Positions 47,469 to 57,636 are shown, counted from the stretch's first letter. The stretch: 64,000 nucleotides of DNA from Fulvivirga marina (GCF_016775155.1 NZ_JAEUGD010000019.1:75264-139263); one strand, 5' to 3'. Program-made: numbers and translations. Notes: generated by a model from the letters alone, not told the origin.

Positions 47469-48085
47469 TAACCGTTTAAGTGCTTTACATCATTAAAACT
47501 CTCTATTAGAAACATCTCTCCGGTATAAACCAATTTGTACATACACAAGTTAGAGTGAGAAAACAGGTCCATACACTGTAACGGGTAATTAAGCATCTGA
47601 CAAAGCAATACACGCATAGCTCTGCCATGCATACAGATCAATACATTTTCTTCATCACTATTGGACAGTATCACCTCAAGCGCCTCCTTTTGTCTGTTAT
47701 ATACATCTTGAGGACTCTCCCCTCCTTCTATTCGTAAAGTAATGTTACCTGTTTGCCACTGATGGATCACATCATGATAGTATGCATCCTCTTCAGGGGT
47801 AATCTCCATTCCCTCTCTAGTGCCCCAGTTAATCTCATTCAGCCCGCTGAGAGTCTGGTGAGGGATACCCTTTTCTATAAACTTTTCTACAGACTGAATA
47901 CTTCTTTGAAGTGTAGAGGTATAAACCTTGTCAAAAGGAATGTTCTGAAATGTTCTATAAAAACTTGCAGCCTGCTTCCTACCGGTTTCATTTAATGGAG
48001 CATCAATTCCACTCCCCTGAACGATTTTCTTCAGGTTATAATCAGTCTGTCCGTGTCGTATTAAATATATTTTTTTGCTTTTCAA
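47459..48085 (-). CDS. Histidine phosphatase family protein
   Basis: A branch-1 histidine phosphatase (phosphoglycerate-mutase-like). YLIRHGQTDYNL has the catalytic RHG motif, SGLNEINWGTREG the acid/base Glu region, and CMHGRAMRVLLCQML the second His. The frame extends further upstream (ATG at 48136, more at 48190), but those starts overlap the divergent thioesterase gene and the probable promoter, and KSKKIYLIRHG normally begins the fold. I therefore favour the TTG at 48085 (208 residues); ATG 48136 is the alternative. Substrate unknown: sugar phosphates or cofactors are typical. Confidence 0.75.
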   Translation of the reverse strand: MKSKKIYLIRHGQTDYNLKKIVQGSGIDAPLNETGRKQAASFYRTFQNIPFDKVYTSTLQRSIQSVEKFIEKGIPHQTLSGLNEINWGTREGMEITPEEDAYYHDVIHQWQTGNITLRIEGGESPQDVYNRQKEALEVILSNSDEENVLICMHGRAMRVLLCQMLNYPLQCMDLFSHSNLCMYKLVYTGEMFLIESFNDVKHLNGYYS

Positions 48086-48094
48086 TTTTGTCTG

Positions 48095-48115
48095 TATTTT
48101 TGGCCTGCAAAAATA
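48095..48115. promoter_or_regulatory. Divergent back-to-back -7 elements in a palindrome
   Basis: TATTTTTG-GCCTG-CAAAAATA: a perfect 8-bp inverted repeat in which each arm is an exact TAnnTTTG element, one for each strand. The plus-strand element sits 32 bp before the thioesterase ATG (48135), with TTTG at 48074-48077 as a possible -33 box 17 bp upstream. The minus-strand element lies 22 bp before the phosphatase TTG (48085). Confidence 0.5.
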
Positions 48116-48134
48116 ACCTTTTTTACCAATTAGC

Positions 48135-48566
48135 ATGATCAATCCGGAGTTAACCCTTGAGGATATCAATAAAATGAACAAGAATACCATGATGGAACAT
48201 CTTGGTATTGAGTTTACAGAGATTGGCCCGAACTACATTACCGCAAAGATGCCAGTTGATAACAGACACCACCAACCCTACGGGCTGTTACATGGCGGTG
48301 CCAGTGTCGCATTGGCAGAAACCTTGGGGAGTGTAGCGGCACATTGCTCTATTGACACCTCAAAATACTTTTGTGTTGGACTGGAAATCAATGCAAATCA
48401 CCTAAAAGGGGTTAGATCAGGTTATGTTTTTGGAAAAACAATACCAATACACGTTGGAAAATCTACCCAGGTTTGGGAAATAAGGATAACCAATGAACAG
48501 GATGAACTGGTATGTGTTAGCAGAATAACAATGGCAGTTCTGGAACAAAAAAAACAGAAAATTTGA
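48135..48566 (+). CDS. menI: Hotdog thioesterase, probable DHNA-CoA thioesterase
   Basis: A 143-residue PaaI/MenI-type hotdog thioesterase. It has NRHHQPYGLLHGGASVALAETLGSVAA, the active-site helix with the HGG and the catalytic Glu in AETLGS, then EINANHLKG and VWEIRITNEQ. As the first gene upstream of menF, menD and menB, it very probably hydrolyses 1,4-dihydroxy-2-naphthoyl-CoA in menaquinone synthesis. This role rests on operon context; related proteins with other acyl-CoA substrates look alike. Confidence 0.8.
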   Translation: MINPELTLEDINKMNKNTMMEHLGIEFTEIGPNYITAKMPVDNRHHQPYGLLHGGASVALAETLGSVAAHCSIDTSKYFCVGLEINANHLKGVRSGYVFGKTIPIHVGKSTQVWEIRITNEQDELVCVSRITMAVLEQKKQKI

Positions 48567-49747
48567 CAATCTCAGAAGAAATAAAGATCCAACCCATAGA
48601 GCAAGTTATTAATAATGCCATTGCTTTTGGGAAGCAAGAAGGTGGTGCAGTAGCAGTTTGGAGAACCCCAGGGGAGGACAACATTCAACTGATCGTTGAT
48701 TTTTCGGCAGAGTTACAGCCTACTCAAGATCCACTTGACTCAAAGGCACCGGGATTTGTATTTGCACCTTTCGATATTTCAGAAGACACTTACCTGGTTA
48801 AGGCAGACTTGCACATCAACCTTGGAAATCATCAAATAACAACTCGGCCTGACTACAGTGTCAGCACAAAAACAGAAAAACTCTTAACCTTCCTGGAAAA
48901 GGAAAAGTCTCCCAAAACTTCTTATTCTGACATCGGGGTATCTGAAAGCAAAGAAGATAAAGACAAGTTTATTCAACTGGTAAACTCTTCTGTAAAAGCT
49001 ATTCAGAATGGTCAGTTCCAAAAGGTTGTCCCTTCAAGAAAAAAAGAAATCCACTTTGACAAACCTCTAAATGTTGGCAACAACTTTTTAAGACTAACCA
49101 AAGCATACCCTTCAGCCTTTATCTCTTTGGTATTTGTCCCTCAGGCGGGCATATGGATGGGTGCAACTCCAGAGTTACTGATCAGTGTTAAGGACAATAT
49201 TTTCAAAAGCGTAGCACTTGCCGGCACACAAAAATATGAAGATGGAACCAGTCTGTCTAACGTAGCCTGGACTCAGAAAGAAATAGAAGAGCAAGCCTTA
49301 GTAAGCAGGTACATTATTAACTGCTTTAAGAAAATACGACTGAGGGAGTTTGAAGAAGTTGGCCCAAAAACTGTAATCGCCGGCAACCTGCTACATCTTA
49401 AAACAGAATATAAAGTAAATATGGTTGCTACTAATTTCACCGACCTTGGTGAAGTTATGTTAAAACTACTCCACCCAACCTCTGCCATTTGTGGAATGCC
49501 CCTCTCACCGGCCAGAGAGTTTCTTCTTCAACATGAACATTATGACCGAAAATACTTTGCGGGTTATTTAGGGCCAGCCAATTTTGATAACAGTACCCAG
49601 CTTTACGTAAACCTCAGATGTATGCATATTGAAGAGGATAAGGCAACAGTTTTTGCAGGTGCCGGAGTTACAGAAGACTCTCAGCCAGAAAAAGAATGGG
49701 AGGAGACCGAAATTAAAATGAACACCCTATTAAACATCATTAAATAA
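48563..49747 (+). CDS. menF: Isochorismate synthase
   Basis: A 394-residue chorismate-utilising enzyme that converts chorismate to isochorismate, the entry step to menaquinone. Diagnostic segments: FQKVVPSRKKEI, GATPELLI, ALAGTQ, CGMPLSPAREFL, YFAGYLGP and the C-terminal GAGVTEDSQPEKEWEETEIKM. The start is TTG at 48563, overlapping the previous stop by four bases (TTGA); no ATG lies nearby. Tight packing with menD (next base after the stop is menD's TTG) shows translational coupling. Confidence 0.92.
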   Translation: MTISEEIKIQPIEQVINNAIAFGKQEGGAVAVWRTPGEDNIQLIVDFSAELQPTQDPLDSKAPGFVFAPFDISEDTYLVKADLHINLGNHQITTRPDYSVSTKTEKLLTFLEKEKSPKTSYSDIGVSESKEDKDKFIQLVNSSVKAIQNGQFQKVVPSRKKEIHFDKPLNVGNNFLRLTKAYPSAFISLVFVPQAGIWMGATPELLISVKDNIFKSVALAGTQKYEDGTSLSNVAWTQKEIEEQALVSRYIINCFKKIRLREFEEVGPKTVIAGNLLHLKTEYKVNMVATNFTDLGEVMLKLLHPTSAICGMPLSPAREFLLQHEHYDRKYFAGYLGPANFDNSTQLYVNLRCMHIEEDKATVFAGAGVTEDSQPEKEWEETEIKMNTLLNIIK

Positions 49748-51463
49748 TTGAACCTCCAACCAATTTATAATATAGCCGAAATTTGCAGTAAGCATGGTAT
49801 AAGCCAGGCCGTACTGTCACCAGGCTCACGTTGTGCACCCATAACACTGGCATTTGCAAGACACCCAAAAATCAACTGCCGCACTATTGCAGATGAAAGG
49901 TCCGCTGCATTTATCGGGATGGGAATAGCGCAACAACTCCAAAAGCCAACAGTGCTGGTCTGCACATCAGGTTCAGCGGCTTACAACTATGCCCCTGCTG
50001 TAGCAGAAGCCTTTTTCCAAAGGATCCCCTTGTTGGTGATCACTGCAGACAGACCTCCTGAATGGATTGATCAACTAGATGGCCAGACCATCCGACAACC
50101 TGAATTATACGGAAAGCATATAAAAAAGAGCTTTAACCTCCCTGCGGACCTGAACCATAACGATTCCCAGTGGCACGCGCAGCGCCTGATATCAGAAGCC
50201 ATAAACACTGCTGAAGAGTTTCCCGCTGGTCCTGTTCATGTCAATGTTCCGTTAAGAGAGCCCTTTTACCCAACAAGCCAAGCTGAGGTTAAGTTTGATG
50301 AAGACATAAAAACCATTACAGAAACCAACTCCATTAAAGACTTAAGTAACAGAGACTGGGAGGTTTTAATCGAGAAATGGAAAAGATTCAACAGAATACT
50401 GGTTATTGGTGGCCAAGGCAACATTGATAACAGACTTACTACGCCTATAAACAGGATTATTAAAGAACAGAAAATTCCAGTTATTGGTGACATTATATCC
50501 AACCTTCACCCTGTTGAAAACCTGATAAAACATGCTGACCTCTTTTTGGGGCAAGATAAAACCGGCCTACATGCAAGCTTGCAACCAGAATTATTAGTAA
50601 CGTTTAGCAATTCTACAATTTCAAAAAACGTAAAATTGTTATTAAGAAATCATCAGCCACAGGAGCATTGGCACATCCAGGCTAGCGGATATGTGGCAGA
50701 CACCTTCAAATCACTAACAAAGGTTATAAGAGTAGAACCAGATACCTTTTTCAAAAAGATAGCTGAAATTGAACTCCCCCCTACCTTCGACAATCAGAAG
50801 CAGGAGAATTATTACCATATATGGCAAATAGAGGAAAGAAAATCAACACGGCTACTACAAACCTTTTTCCCGAACGAGCCATTTGGAGAATTTGAGTTTA
50901 TTCGAGAAGTCATTAATGCCCTTCCCGATAATTCAAACCTTCACCTGGCTAATAGTATGGCCGTGAGGTATGCTAACTTCAACGGTCTTGAAAACCCTAC
51001 AGTAGAAGTATTCGCAAACAGAGGCACCAGTGGCATCGATGGCAGTAATAGCACCACAGTTGGGCACTGCCTTTCTTCAGAAAGGCTCAATATACTTATT
51101 ACCGGAGACTTGGCTTTCTTCTACGACAGAAATGCTTTTTGGCATAACTATGACATAAAAAACCTTAGAGTGGTACTGGTAAATAACCATGCCGGAGGCA
51201 TATTCAGAATAATCAAAGGTCCCAATAAACTACCTGAATTGGAAGAGTTCTTTGAAACCCACCAAAAACTTACAGCCAAATTAACAGCCGAAGAATTTGG
51301 TTTTGAATACCTCCACTGCAACAAAAGAAGTAAGCTAACAAATTATCTAAAAGAGTTTTATGAAGATAGCGACAGGCCCAAGATACTGGAACTGGAGACA
51401 CTAAGTGAAGAAAATGCTAACACATTGAAAGCTTTTAAAAACACATTTAAAGATATTAAATAG
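49748..51463 (+). CDS. menD: SEPHCHC synthase
   Basis: A 571-residue thiamine-diphosphate enzyme joining isochorismate and 2-oxoglutarate to give SEPHCHC. Visible motifs: [28 protein letters not shown] (ThDP Glu), [45 protein letters not shown] and the ThDP-binding [14 protein letters not shown] through [14 protein letters not shown] start at 49748, directly after menF's stop. Full length for the family. Confidence 0.95.
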   Translation: MNLQPIYNIAEICSKHGISQAVLSPGSRCAPITLAFARHPKINCRTIADERSAAFIGMGIAQQLQKPTVLVCTSGSAAYNYAPAVAEAFFQRIPLLVITADRPPEWIDQLDGQTIRQPELYGKHIKKSFNLPADLNHNDSQWHAQRLISEAINTAEEFPAGPVHVNVPLREPFYPTSQAEVKFDEDIKTITETNSIKDLSNRDWEVLIEKWKRFNRILVIGGQGNIDNRLTTPINRIIKEQKIPVIGDIISNLHPVENLIKHADLFLGQDKTGLHASLQPELLVTFSNSTISKNVKLLLRNHQPQEHWHIQASGYVADTFKSLTKVIRVEPDTFFKKIAEIELPPTFDNQKQENYYHIWQIEERKSTRLLQTFFPNEPFGEFEFIREVINALPDNSNLHLANSMAVRYANFNGLENPTVEVFANRGTSGIDGSNSTTVGHCLSSERLNILITGDLAFFYDRNAFWHNYDIKNLRVVLVNNHAGGIFRIIKGPNKLPELEEFFETHQKLTAKLTAEEFGFEYLHCNKRSKLTNYLKEFYEDSDRPKILELETLSEENANTLKAFKNTFKDIK

Positions 51464-51488
51464 ACAAAGATCAAAACAACTAAATACT

Positions 51489-52313
51489 ATGGCAGAAAAT
51501 AGAAAATGGGAAACCATTAAATCATTTAACGACATAAAATTTGAGTTCTTTGAGGGCATCGCAAAGATCACTATCAACAGACCTGAGGTTTATAATGCAT
51601 TTCGTCCCGAAACCAATATAGAAATGCTTGAGGCCATGGACATCTGCCGTGAAAGACAGGATATATGCGTGGTTGTGCTTACGGGAGAAGGGGACAAGGC
51701 ATTTTGCTCTGGAGGAGATCAAAATGTAAAAGGTAGTGGTGGTTATATTGGTGAAGATGGTGTGCCCAGACTTAACGTGCTTGACCTTCACAAACGCATA
51801 AGGGAATTGCCTAAGCCCGTAATTGCCATGGTTAATGGATACGCCATCGGCGGAGGGCATGTATTGCATGTGGTATGTGACCTGACCATAGCCTCTGAAA
51901 ATGCAAGATTTGGACAAACAGGGCCTAAAGTTGGCAGCTTTGATGCTGGATTTGGTTCATCATACCTTGCGAGACACGTTGGGCAGAAAAAAGCAAGAGA
52001 GATTTGGTTCCTTTGCAAACAGTATACAGCAGCAGAAGCAGAGACCATGGGTATGGTAAACAAAGTGGTTCCTTTAGAAAGCTTAGAAGATGAAACTGTT
52101 GAATGGTGTAAGATCATGATGCAGAGAAGCCCTATGGCTTTAAGGATGATCAAAAGAGGTCTTAATGCTGAGCTTGACGGACAAAGAGGACTGATGGAAT
52201 TTGCAGGAGACGCCACTTTGATGTTCTATCTGATGGAAGAAGCTCAGGAAGGGAAAAACGCATTCCTGGAAAAACGTGACCCTGACTTCAAGAAATACCC
52301 TAAATTCCCTTAA
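51489..52313 (+). CDS. menB: 1,4-dihydroxy-2-naphthoyl-CoA synthase
   Basis: A 274-residue crotonase-fold enzyme that closes the second ring of the naphthoquinone from o-succinylbenzoyl-CoA. It shows [69 protein letters not shown] and the C-terminal [20 protein letters not shown], all specific for MenB over other enoyl-CoA hydratases. ATG start, 25 bp after menD. Confidence 0.95.
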   Translation: MAENRKWETIKSFNDIKFEFFEGIAKITINRPEVYNAFRPETNIEMLEAMDICRERQDICVVVLTGEGDKAFCSGGDQNVKGSGGYIGEDGVPRLNVLDLHKRIRELPKPVIAMVNGYAIGGGHVLHVVCDLTIASENARFGQTGPKVGSFDAGFGSSYLARHVGQKKAREIWFLCKQYTAAEAETMGMVNKVVPLESLEDETVEWCKIMMQRSPMALRMIKRGLNAELDGQRGLMEFAGDATLMFYLMEEAQEGKNAFLEKRDPDFKKYPKFP

Positions 52314-52359
52314 CAAAACTATGTTGCCATTGGAACAGTTTTAATATAAGGCAGCCTGT

Positions 52360-52367
52360 TAATTTTG
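52360..52367 (+). promoter_or_regulatory. -7-like element before the metalloprotease gene
   Basis: TAATTTTG matches TAnnTTTG but lies only 11 bp from the ATG at 52379, which would leave a very short leader. A TTG is found 27 bp upstream. Confidence 0.35.
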
Positions 52368-52378
52368 TAGTTTAGAGC

Positions 52379-54841
52379 ATGAAAAGAATTCTATTCATTG
52401 TATTTGCTATAGCCCAGTTAATAGGCTGCCAATCCACCAGGCAGATTTCAAAAACCCGTTCAAGCGAAGGAAAAGAAGAAAAGAAAGAAACAAGGCCCTA
52501 TGATAAGATTGTTACTAACAATACAATCTCTGACGAAGGGCTTTTTCTATTACATCAAAATGATGATAAGGTATATTATGAAATACCTGACTCTCTTTTA
52601 GGAAGAGATATGCTGCTCGTTAGCAGAATATCCAAAATAGCCCCAAACTTTCAAGGTGGATACATCAACGCCGGCTCAAAAACCGGCGAGATGATAGTAC
52701 GATGGTATAAAAAGCATAACAACATTCTTTTAAAATCAATATCCTACAATGCTATTGCCAGTGATTCTCTCCCTATTTATTTATCTGTTGAATCAAACAA
52801 TTATGCTCCTACACTCAAAAGCTTTAAGATAAAGGCTTTTTCCCCTGACTCAACCTCTGTAGTTATTGATGCCACCGACCTCTTCACTTCAGACATCCCC
52901 AGCCTTAGTGCTCTTAATTCAGAAATGCGCAAAGAGTATAAAATTAAAAAACTGGACGCTGAAAGATCATTCATTGAAAGTGCTAAAAGTTTCCCTCTCA
53001 ACATTGAAGTAAAACATGAAATGACATATGTTGCTGACGAGCCTCCCTCTTACACGAAAACCGGCACAATCAGCATGATCATGAACCAGTCCATGATTTT
53101 ACTGCCTAAAAAACCTATGATGGGACGGTTATACGATGAACGTGTAGGCTGGTTTACTGTTAGCCAGATCGACTACGGATCGGAGGCTCTCAAAGCTGAT
53201 TCCAAGAGTTTTATAAGAAGATGGAGGCTGGAACCCAAAGACCTGGAGGCCTATGCACGCGGGGAGTTAGTAGAACCTGTAAAGCCTATTGTGTATTACC
53301 TCGATCCGGCGACCCCAATGAAATGGAGGAAATACTTTAAAATGGGAATTGAAGATTGGCAAAAAGCCTTCGAAACAGCTGGGTTTAAAAATGCCATTAT
53401 TGCAAAAGACCCTCCTTCTCCTCTCGAGGACCCCGATTTCAGCCCTGAGGATGTACGTTACTCTATAGTTCGCTATGTAGCAAGCACCACAAGAAATGCC
53501 ATCGGCCCGAGCGTATCAGATCCCCGTTCTGGTGAAATTATAGAAAGTGACATCATCTGGTACCATAATCACCTACGATCATATAGAAACAGATATCTGT
53601 TGGAAACAGGCGCAGCCAACCCAAAAGCCCGTACACTAGACACTCCTGAAGAAGATATTGGTGAAATGATGAGAATGGTAATTGCCCATGAAGTGGGCCA
53701 TGCCTTAGGCTTACCGCACAACATGAAAGCGAGTGCAGCCTACCCTACCGACTCCCTTAGATCAGGGAAATTTACCCAAAAGTATGGTATCGCTGCCACT
53801 ATTATGGATTATGCCCGATATAATTATGTTGCCCAACCCGGAGACAGAAACATTAGGTTTATTCGTCAGCTCGGCCCATATGACCATTATGCCATAAACT
53901 GGGGTTACAGGGTAATACCCGGTGCACACACTGCCACACAGGAAAAAGCTACCTTAAAACAATGGATAAAGGAAAAGTCGGGTGATCCAACATACCAGTT
54001 TGGCAGCGGATATGGAGATTATGACCCTACCTCACAAACAGAGGGCATAGGGGCCGACCCTGTTAAAGCCAGCAAGTATGGGCTTGCTAACTTAAAAATT
54101 GTAGCTCCAAATCTAATAGCCTGGACCACTGATGAAAACGAAAACTATGGTGAACTGGAAGAGTTATATGGAGAGCTTATAAGTGTTTGGGGAAGGTATA
54201 TAGGGCATGTAACTTCCAATATTGGTGGTGTGATTGAAACCCTTAAAACACACGATCAGCCAGGTGTAGTTTATCAAATTGTTCCTAAAAAGGATCAACA
54301 AAAAGCCATGAACTTCCTGCTCTCTGAAGCCTTTTCAACTCCGGATTGGCTTATCAGACAAGATATTTTAAGACGGATCGAACATGCAGGAGCTATTGAA
54401 AGAGTTCGCAGTCTACAGGTAAGACATCTGAATGACTTGCTAAGTTTCGAAACTATTCAAAGACTAATTGAAGCTGAAGCATTTCTTGGAAAAAACACCT
54501 ATACAGCCATTAATATGATGGATGACCTGCAAAATGGCCTATGGTCCGAGCTAAAAAGGAACCAGGCTATTAATGTTTACAGAAGAACTCTCCAGAAAGC
54601 TTATGTGGAACGTCTTGAATATTTAATGACAGAAGAACAACGTCCATTGCCTAAGCGTTGGAGAAAATACATGAACCGCATTGATGTAAATGTGAATCAA
54701 TCTGACATCAGGTCCCTGACCAGAGCTAAACTAACAGAATTAAAAAGTAGGATCAGAAGATCGGCAATTACCGATAAAATAACGACCTATCACCTGAAGG
54801 ATATAGAAGCTCGGATCGAACTGATATTGAACCCCAAATAG
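52379..54841 (+). CDS. Zinc-dependent metalloprotease lipoprotein (DUF5117/DUF4953)
   Basis: An 820-residue protein with a lipoprotein signal (MKRILFIVFAIAQLIGC, Cys17). It has a DUF5117-like β-rich region (about 90-280) and then a metzincin-type catalytic domain: VIAHEVGHALGLPHNMKAS has the HExxHxxGxxH zinc motif (here H-E-V-G-H-A-L-G-L-P-H), with ATIMDYARYN as the probable Met-turn. The C-terminal DUF4953-like helical part ends at 54841. The family is widespread in Bacteroidota; substrates are not known. It is inserted between menB and menE but has no obvious metabolic link to them. Confidence 0.85.
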   Translation: MKRILFIVFAIAQLIGCQSTRQISKTRSSEGKEEKKETRPYDKIVTNNTISDEGLFLLHQNDDKVYYEIPDSLLGRDMLLVSRISKIAPNFQGGYINAGSKTGEMIVRWYKKHNNILLKSISYNAIASDSLPIYLSVESNNYAPTLKSFKIKAFSPDSTSVVIDATDLFTSDIPSLSALNSEMRKEYKIKKLDAERSFIESAKSFPLNIEVKHEMTYVADEPPSYTKTGTISMIMNQSMILLPKKPMMGRLYDERVGWFTVSQIDYGSEALKADSKSFIRRWRLEPKDLEAYARGELVEPVKPIVYYLDPATPMKWRKYFKMGIEDWQKAFETAGFKNAIIAKDPPSPLEDPDFSPEDVRYSIVRYVASTTRNAIGPSVSDPRSGEIIESDIIWYHNHLRSYRNRYLLETGAANPKARTLDTPEEDIGEMMRMVIAHEVGHALGLPHNMKASAAYPTDSLRSGKFTQKYGIAATIMDYARYNYVAQPGDRNIRFIRQLGPYDHYAINWGYRVIPGAHTATQEKATLKQWIKEKSGDPTYQFGSGYGDYDPTSQTEGIGADPVKASKYGLANLKIVAPNLIAWTTDENENYGELEELYGELISVWGRYIGHVTSNIGGVIETLKTHDQPGVVYQIVPKKDQQKAMNFLLSEAFSTPDWLIRQDILRRIEHAGAIERVRSLQVRHLNDLLSFETIQRLIEAEAFLGKNTYTAINMMDDLQNGLWSELKRNQAINVYRRTLQKAYVERLEYLMTEEQRPLPKRWRKYMNRIDVNVNQSDIRSLTRAKLTELKSRIRRSAITDKITTYHLKDIEARIELILNPK

Positions 54842-54934
54842 TATGTCAACAGTTGGAAAACAGAAATTCACTAAACAACAGGACAAAGATTTGGTCATTA
54901 ACAGACAGCAGCACTATTTGAAGGTACTTTAAAA

Positions 54935-56008
54935 ATGAAATCTTTACTTCAGATCAACGGCCAGTTGGTTCACTGGGCTAAACTTCACCAGTTCAAACCG
55001 TCAACTCCATTTGAAAAAAGCACTATTGATTTTATACAGCAATGGTTATCCGAAGTGAAGGAGTTCAACATCCATACTTCTGGTTCAACCGGCAAACCAA
55101 AAAAAATAAACATCTCCAGGCTGCAAATGGAAATCAGTGCCCGATTAACTATTGATGCACTAAAAATCAACTCTGGACAAACAGCCCTTGTATGCCTGGA
55201 CACTGAGTACATTGCAGGAAAAATGATGCTAGTGCGCGCCATGATCAATCATATGAACATTATAGCAATTGCTCCATCCTCTAACCCACTAACGAACCTG
55301 GACAAGGTGCCAGACTTTGCCGCTGTAGTACCTTTGCAACTCGAAGAAATGCTCAACAACGAAAAAACCAAGATGCTCCTCAACAAAATGAGCGCAATTA
55401 TCGTCGGTGGAGCACCAGTAAGTCCAGTTTTGGAGAGAAAGCTCCAACAAGTATCTACCCCTATTTACGCCACCTATGGTATGACGGAAACGGTCTCTCA
55501 TGTTGCCCTCAAAAGGCTTAACGGCCCTGAAAGGTCTGCAACATTTACTGCTTTTAAAGAAGTAAAACTTGCTCTTGACGATAGAGGCTGTCTCACTATC
55601 CAGTCAGCCCTTACCAATCACGAGACATTAACAACAAATGATCGCGTTGAGCTGATAAGTGATCACCACTTCGAGTGGCTTGGGCGGGCTGATAACATCA
55701 TCAATAGCGGAGGAGTCAAGGTGCAAAGTGAAAAAGTGGAGAAAGCAGTGGCTCAGATTCTCGATGAGCTCGGGCTCTCCAATAGGTTCTTTGTCACTGG
55801 TATACCGGATGAAAAACTTGGCCACAAAGTGTATCTGGTCATGGAGTCTCCCGATAACCTAAATAATGACAAGGAGAAAATACTTTCCCTACTTCAAGCG
55901 AAATTAAGCAGATATGAGGTGCCTAAAGACATTACATTAGTACCTCAATTTACCGAAACACCGACAGGAAAGGTTAATAGAAGAGAAACAATAAAAAAAC
56001 TACTGTAG
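54935..56008 (+). CDS. menE: o-Succinylbenzoate-CoA ligase
   Basis: A 357-residue AMP-forming acyl-CoA ligase, short as in Bacteroidota MenE. Motifs: HTSGSTGKPKKINIS (P-loop), YATYGMTETVSHVALKRL (A5), WLGRADNIINSGGVKVQSEKVE (A7-A8) and PTGKVNRRETIKKL with the catalytic Lys (A10). It would activate o-succinylbenzoate for MenB. It is separated from the main men cluster by the metalloprotease gene and ends just before a strong terminator. Confidence 0.88.
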   Translation: MKSLLQINGQLVHWAKLHQFKPSTPFEKSTIDFIQQWLSEVKEFNIHTSGSTGKPKKINISRLQMEISARLTIDALKINSGQTALVCLDTEYIAGKMMLVRAMINHMNIIAIAPSSNPLTNLDKVPDFAAVVPLQLEEMLNNEKTKMLLNKMSAIIVGGAPVSPVLERKLQQVSTPIYATYGMTETVSHVALKRLNGPERSATFTAFKEVKLALDDRGCLTIQSALTNHETLTTNDRVELISDHHFEWLGRADNIINSGGVKVQSEKVEKAVAQILDELGLSNRFFVTGIPDEKLGHKVYLVMESPDNLNNDKEKILSLLQAKLSRYEVPKDITLVPQFTETPTGKVNRRETIKKLL

Positions 56009-56054
56009 CCAGACAATAACCTAGCTAGTAGTAATAGTGGTATTTCACCAATAA

Positions 56055-56088
56055 AAAACGCTCCATCTCGCTTGAGATGGAGCGTTTT
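56055..56088. terminator. Bidirectional intrinsic terminator
   Basis: AAAACGCTCCATCTC and GAGATGGAGCGTTTT form a perfect 15-bp stem with a GCTT loop, between convergent menE and the small barrel gene. Confidence 0.85.
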
Positions 56089-56115
56089 GCTCTTATTATT
56101 GCATCTTTTGTCTAA

Positions 56116-56649
56116 TTAGAATTTATAGGAAAGGCCTACTTCCAAGCCTGCTAAATAACTACCAGAAAACTCCGCATTGGCGGCCCAATTAGGGTGAAAA
56201 TACCATCTAGCCCCTGCTTGTGCTGCTAAAAATGCTCTTGAGGACTCTATATCTATTAAATCAGCATAAGGACCACTATAATTATCACTCCATATAGTAT
56301 AACCCGCAGAAAGTCCTCCATACAGATCAAGCTCAGATGGCAAACCACTGATATGCCCTCCAAAGTGATAGTCGCCTCTAAAGCTAATATTTGTTACTGA
56401 ATATCTGATTTTACCGTATATACCATATCTCTCGCTATAGCCTCGATAACTAATTCTTGGTCCTATGGTGATTTTATCTGAAACCCCAAAGTCCATACCA
56501 ACATATACCGGAACCCCATATACAGAAGCACCCAAACCAAAGTTAAGTTGCTTCATACCAGGGTTTGGCCCAAACCCTTGAGCTTTTGCCAAAAAGCTGA
56601 CGCCAGACAATAAGGCAAGCAATAAACATTTCTTTAATATACTGTCCAT
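56116..56649 (-). CDS. Small outer-membrane β-barrel protein
   Basis: A 177-residue protein with a signal peptide (about 1-23, ending FLAKAQG). The rest consists of about eight amphipathic β-strands with Gly/Tyr-rich turns (LNFGLGASVYGVPVYVG, KITIGPRISYRGYSERYG) and a C-terminal strand ending GLSYKF, the classic aromatic end of an outer-membrane barrel. It resembles small OmpX/OMP_b-brl proteins. Function unknown. Confidence 0.7.
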   Translation of the reverse strand: MDSILKKCLLLALLSGVSFLAKAQGFGPNPGMKQLNFGLGASVYGVPVYVGMDFGVSDKITIGPRISYRGYSERYGIYGKIRYSVTNISFRGDYHFGGHISGLPSELDLYGGLSAGYTIWSDNYSGPYADLIDIESSRAFLAAQAGARWYFHPNWAANAEFSGSYLAGLEVGLSYKF

Positions 56650-56837
56650 GAATTTAATTGATTTTAGTTGTTGTCAAATTTCAATTATTTTGCCCATTAA
56701 TTCAAACTTACTTGACCAAAGAAACAAGCATTAACGATATTTTGTTTTGAATCAGCGTTTTGGCCAAAATAAGACAGGTCTTCAACCGACGAATGGCATA
56801 ACAAAAAAGACAGTATAGCATTGCAAAAGTTGCTATT

Positions 56838-57629
56838 TCATTTCTTATTTTCTTTTAACCTGATAATCTCCTTTTGTAAATCGAGCACTATTGAAGCCAA
56901 CTGCTCAGTCGATACTTCTTTGCTATCATCAGCGTCTGGAAACTGGACACTGATATACGCTTTGCTTGCCCACACCTCTAATACGTCTTCTATACCTATC
57001 TGATAAGGAGAGTACTGCCGATTATCGGAGACCAAAAACAACTTTCCGTTGTCATCTATATAATTAAAAACTCTCTTATAAACAATGCCTTCAGATTTTG
57101 TAACAAGAATATAAGTTTTACCATTCTTAATATCCCTTACATCATCTATGTACTCACCTATGATAATAGTACCTGGCAAAATTGGAAGCATGGAATCACC
57201 TGAAATTTCAAAAGCTCGATAAGTTGCATTGGAAGGTAAAATGGGGAGCTTAAACTTTGGAAGCTCCTGAATATATTCCGGGTCTGCATAGCCATTAAGG
57301 TAGCCTGCTGCAGCCTTTTGAGGAACAAGCTCAATGTTTTCTCGTTGATGCTCATCTACTGTGATAGCCAACACCTCCTTCCCTCTTTTAAATTTGCTTA
57401 CATTAAGCTCTTCTTCTGAAAGTCGGCTTACATCTTTATTGATAAGAATGTCTACAGAGGTACCAAATACTTCGGCCATTCGTATGAGATTACTAATTCT
57501 GGGATCAGCTCTTCCCTCCTCATATGCACCAACCAGCGATCTTTTTATATCTATTCTTTCAGCAAACTGCTCCTGAGTTAAACCTATCTTTTTCCTCAGG
57601 TATTTAATGTTTTCACTGATAAGACTCAT
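56838..57629 (-). CDS. XRE-family repressor with S24 (LexA/CI-like) domain
   Basis: A 263-residue regulator. Residues 7-62 are a Cro/CI-type helix-turn-helix (GLTQEQFAERIDIKRSLVGAYEEGR). Residues about 105-230 are an S24/LexA-like peptidase domain: a cleavage-site-like Ala108-Gly109 in KAAAGY, nucleophile Ser146 in SGDSMLP and general base Lys185 in GIVYKRV. A short basic/leucine tail (VLDLQKEIIRLKENKK) may add a coiled coil. It could be inactivated by self-cleavage under stress like LexA/CI, or work without it. No phage genes flank it. The palindrome at 57911-57933 upstream of its operon is a plausible operator. Confidence 0.85.
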   Translation of the reverse strand: MSLISENIKYLRKKIGLTQEQFAERIDIKRSLVGAYEEGRADPRISNLIRMAEVFGTSVDILINKDVSRLSEEELNVSKFKRGKEVLAITVDEHQRENIELVPQKAAAGYLNGYADPEYIQELPKFKLPILPSNATYRAFEISGDSMLPILPGTIIIGEYIDDVRDIKNGKTYILVTKSEGIVYKRVFNYIDDNGKLFLVSDNRQYSPYQIGIEDVLEVWASKAYISVQFPDADDSKEVSTEQLASIVLDLQKEIIRLKENKK

Positions 57630-57636
57630 ATCGGAT

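Noticed and set aside
48086-48190. Longer N-terminus of the histidine phosphatase
   Set aside because: It would overlap the divergent thioesterase gene and the promoter palindrome, and precedes the normal beginning of the fold.
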